Below, one piece after another: positions 33,100 to 33,419 of a stretch of DNA of 33,419 bases. A program made the position numbers and the translations under genes. The stretch is from Desulfotignum sp. (GTDB taxonomy: Bacteria; Desulfobacterota; Desulfobacteria; Desulfobacterales; Desulfobacteraceae): positions 1-33,419 of the forward strand of contig JAABUD010000058.1 in the NCBI GenBank assembly GCA_011389555.1, given 5' to 3'. The stretch's first letter is position 1, and each line of letters starts with the position of its first letter. Under the pieces are notes generated by a model. It made no database searches, was not told the origin of the DNA, and was given only the letters and a program-made list of their open reading frames with translations.

Positions 33100-33419
33100 A
33101 TGAACTGTTTCGGCAGCAGCCCGCACCCGGTGAGGGCACCTTACTGCCGGCCTGGAATGCTTGGGGGCTCCGACAGTCCGGACAGCAAGGTACCCCCGCC
33201 GGGGGCTCTGCGGTGCCAAATAATGTCCGGAATTCCATCCCGGTTTTCCGCTGCCATCAGCGACGAGTGCCGGGCGGTGCCTGTGGGTGGAATCCCATTC
33301 TGACGCGTTTGCTACAGGGAGTTGGGCATGCGGAGCGGTCAAAACGGCAAACTGTCTGAGGACATACCTGCCCGCAGTTTTTGCCGTTCAGCGCAGCATG
33401 CCCTTACTCCCTGTCAGAC
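33100..33419 (-). repeat. Structured repeat element, copy B (inverted, cut by window end)
   Basis: The minus strand repeats the layout of copy A. Hairpin 1 (about 33300-33419, left arm cut by the window) has arms with ACAGGGAGT...ACTCCCTGT and GGGCATGC...GCATGCCC, and an inner stem around ACGGCAAA-type sequence. Its apical loop is identical to copy A at ~18 of 20 positions. The linker carries CCGGCACTCGTCGCTGATG, as in copy A. Hairpin 2 has arms 33123-33150 and 33178-33205. Stem bases differ from copy A yet stay paired, for example T-A there against C-G here. No coding frame is credible. Confidence 0.8.

Noticed and set aside
33094-33342. Small frames inside repeat copy B
   Set aside because: They follow the hairpin arms and the homologous frames are not kept in copy A.
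1-33419. CRISPR array, prophage or insertion sequence with transposase
   Set aside because: No regularly spaced short repeats and no transposase, integrase or phage structural genes were found.

Overview
The window looks like chromosomal DNA of an anaerobic sulfate-reducing deltaproteobacterium, probably of the Desulfobacteraceae (Desulfotignum/Desulfobacter-like). This is an inference. It rests on a moderately GC-rich sequence, proteins of the DVU0298 and DVU0772 kinds typical of sulfate reducers, a rubrerythrin/ferredoxin/rubredoxin-like oxygen-defence operon, an ADP-forming acyl-CoA synthetase, and what look like selenocysteine-encoding genes.

Layout. 1-5 kb: 3' end of an acetoacetyl-CoA synthetase, a terminator, a SAM methyltransferase, a CoA-transferase/GNAT fusion and a Na/Pi cotransporter. 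5-7.6 kb: a decayed MFS gene, then an ArsR-type repressor with a metal-efflux permease whose single reading frame is interrupted by one in-frame TGA. 7.6-13 kb: an MFS carrier with an APH-type kinase, then a divergent pair of genes for an ADP-forming acyl-CoA synthetase and a DMT permease. 13-16 kb: tRNA-Ser(CGA), a DVU0298-family protein, a small unknown, a ferredoxin and a sigma-54 activator with a Cys-rich PAS domain. 16-21 kb: clpB, then a cysteine operon (Cys-rich XRE regulator, cysE, cysK). 21.2-21.6 kb: a structured repeat. 21.7-25.3 kb: nifU-nifS and an SLC13 permease. 25.3-27.4 kb: an sfsA remnant, a DUF2400 gene and proC. 27.5-32.9 kb: a redox-defence operon on the minus strand. 33.1 kb to the end: a second, inverted copy of the structured repeat.

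Main observations. (1) The rhodanese-ferritin fusion at 30140-30982 has TGA exactly at the rhodanese active-site cysteine, followed by a convincing bacterial SECIS hairpin, so it is almost certainly a selenoprotein. (2) The efflux permease at 6089-7132 is a second, weaker selenoprotein candidate. (3) The cysteine-synthesis and Fe-S/cysteine-desulfurase operons share the same palindrome between their -35 and -10 boxes, suggesting one regulon. (4) Two divergent copies of a roughly 420-bp double-hairpin element flank the 12-kb segment in inverted orientation, with covarying stems and a nearly invariant apical loop.
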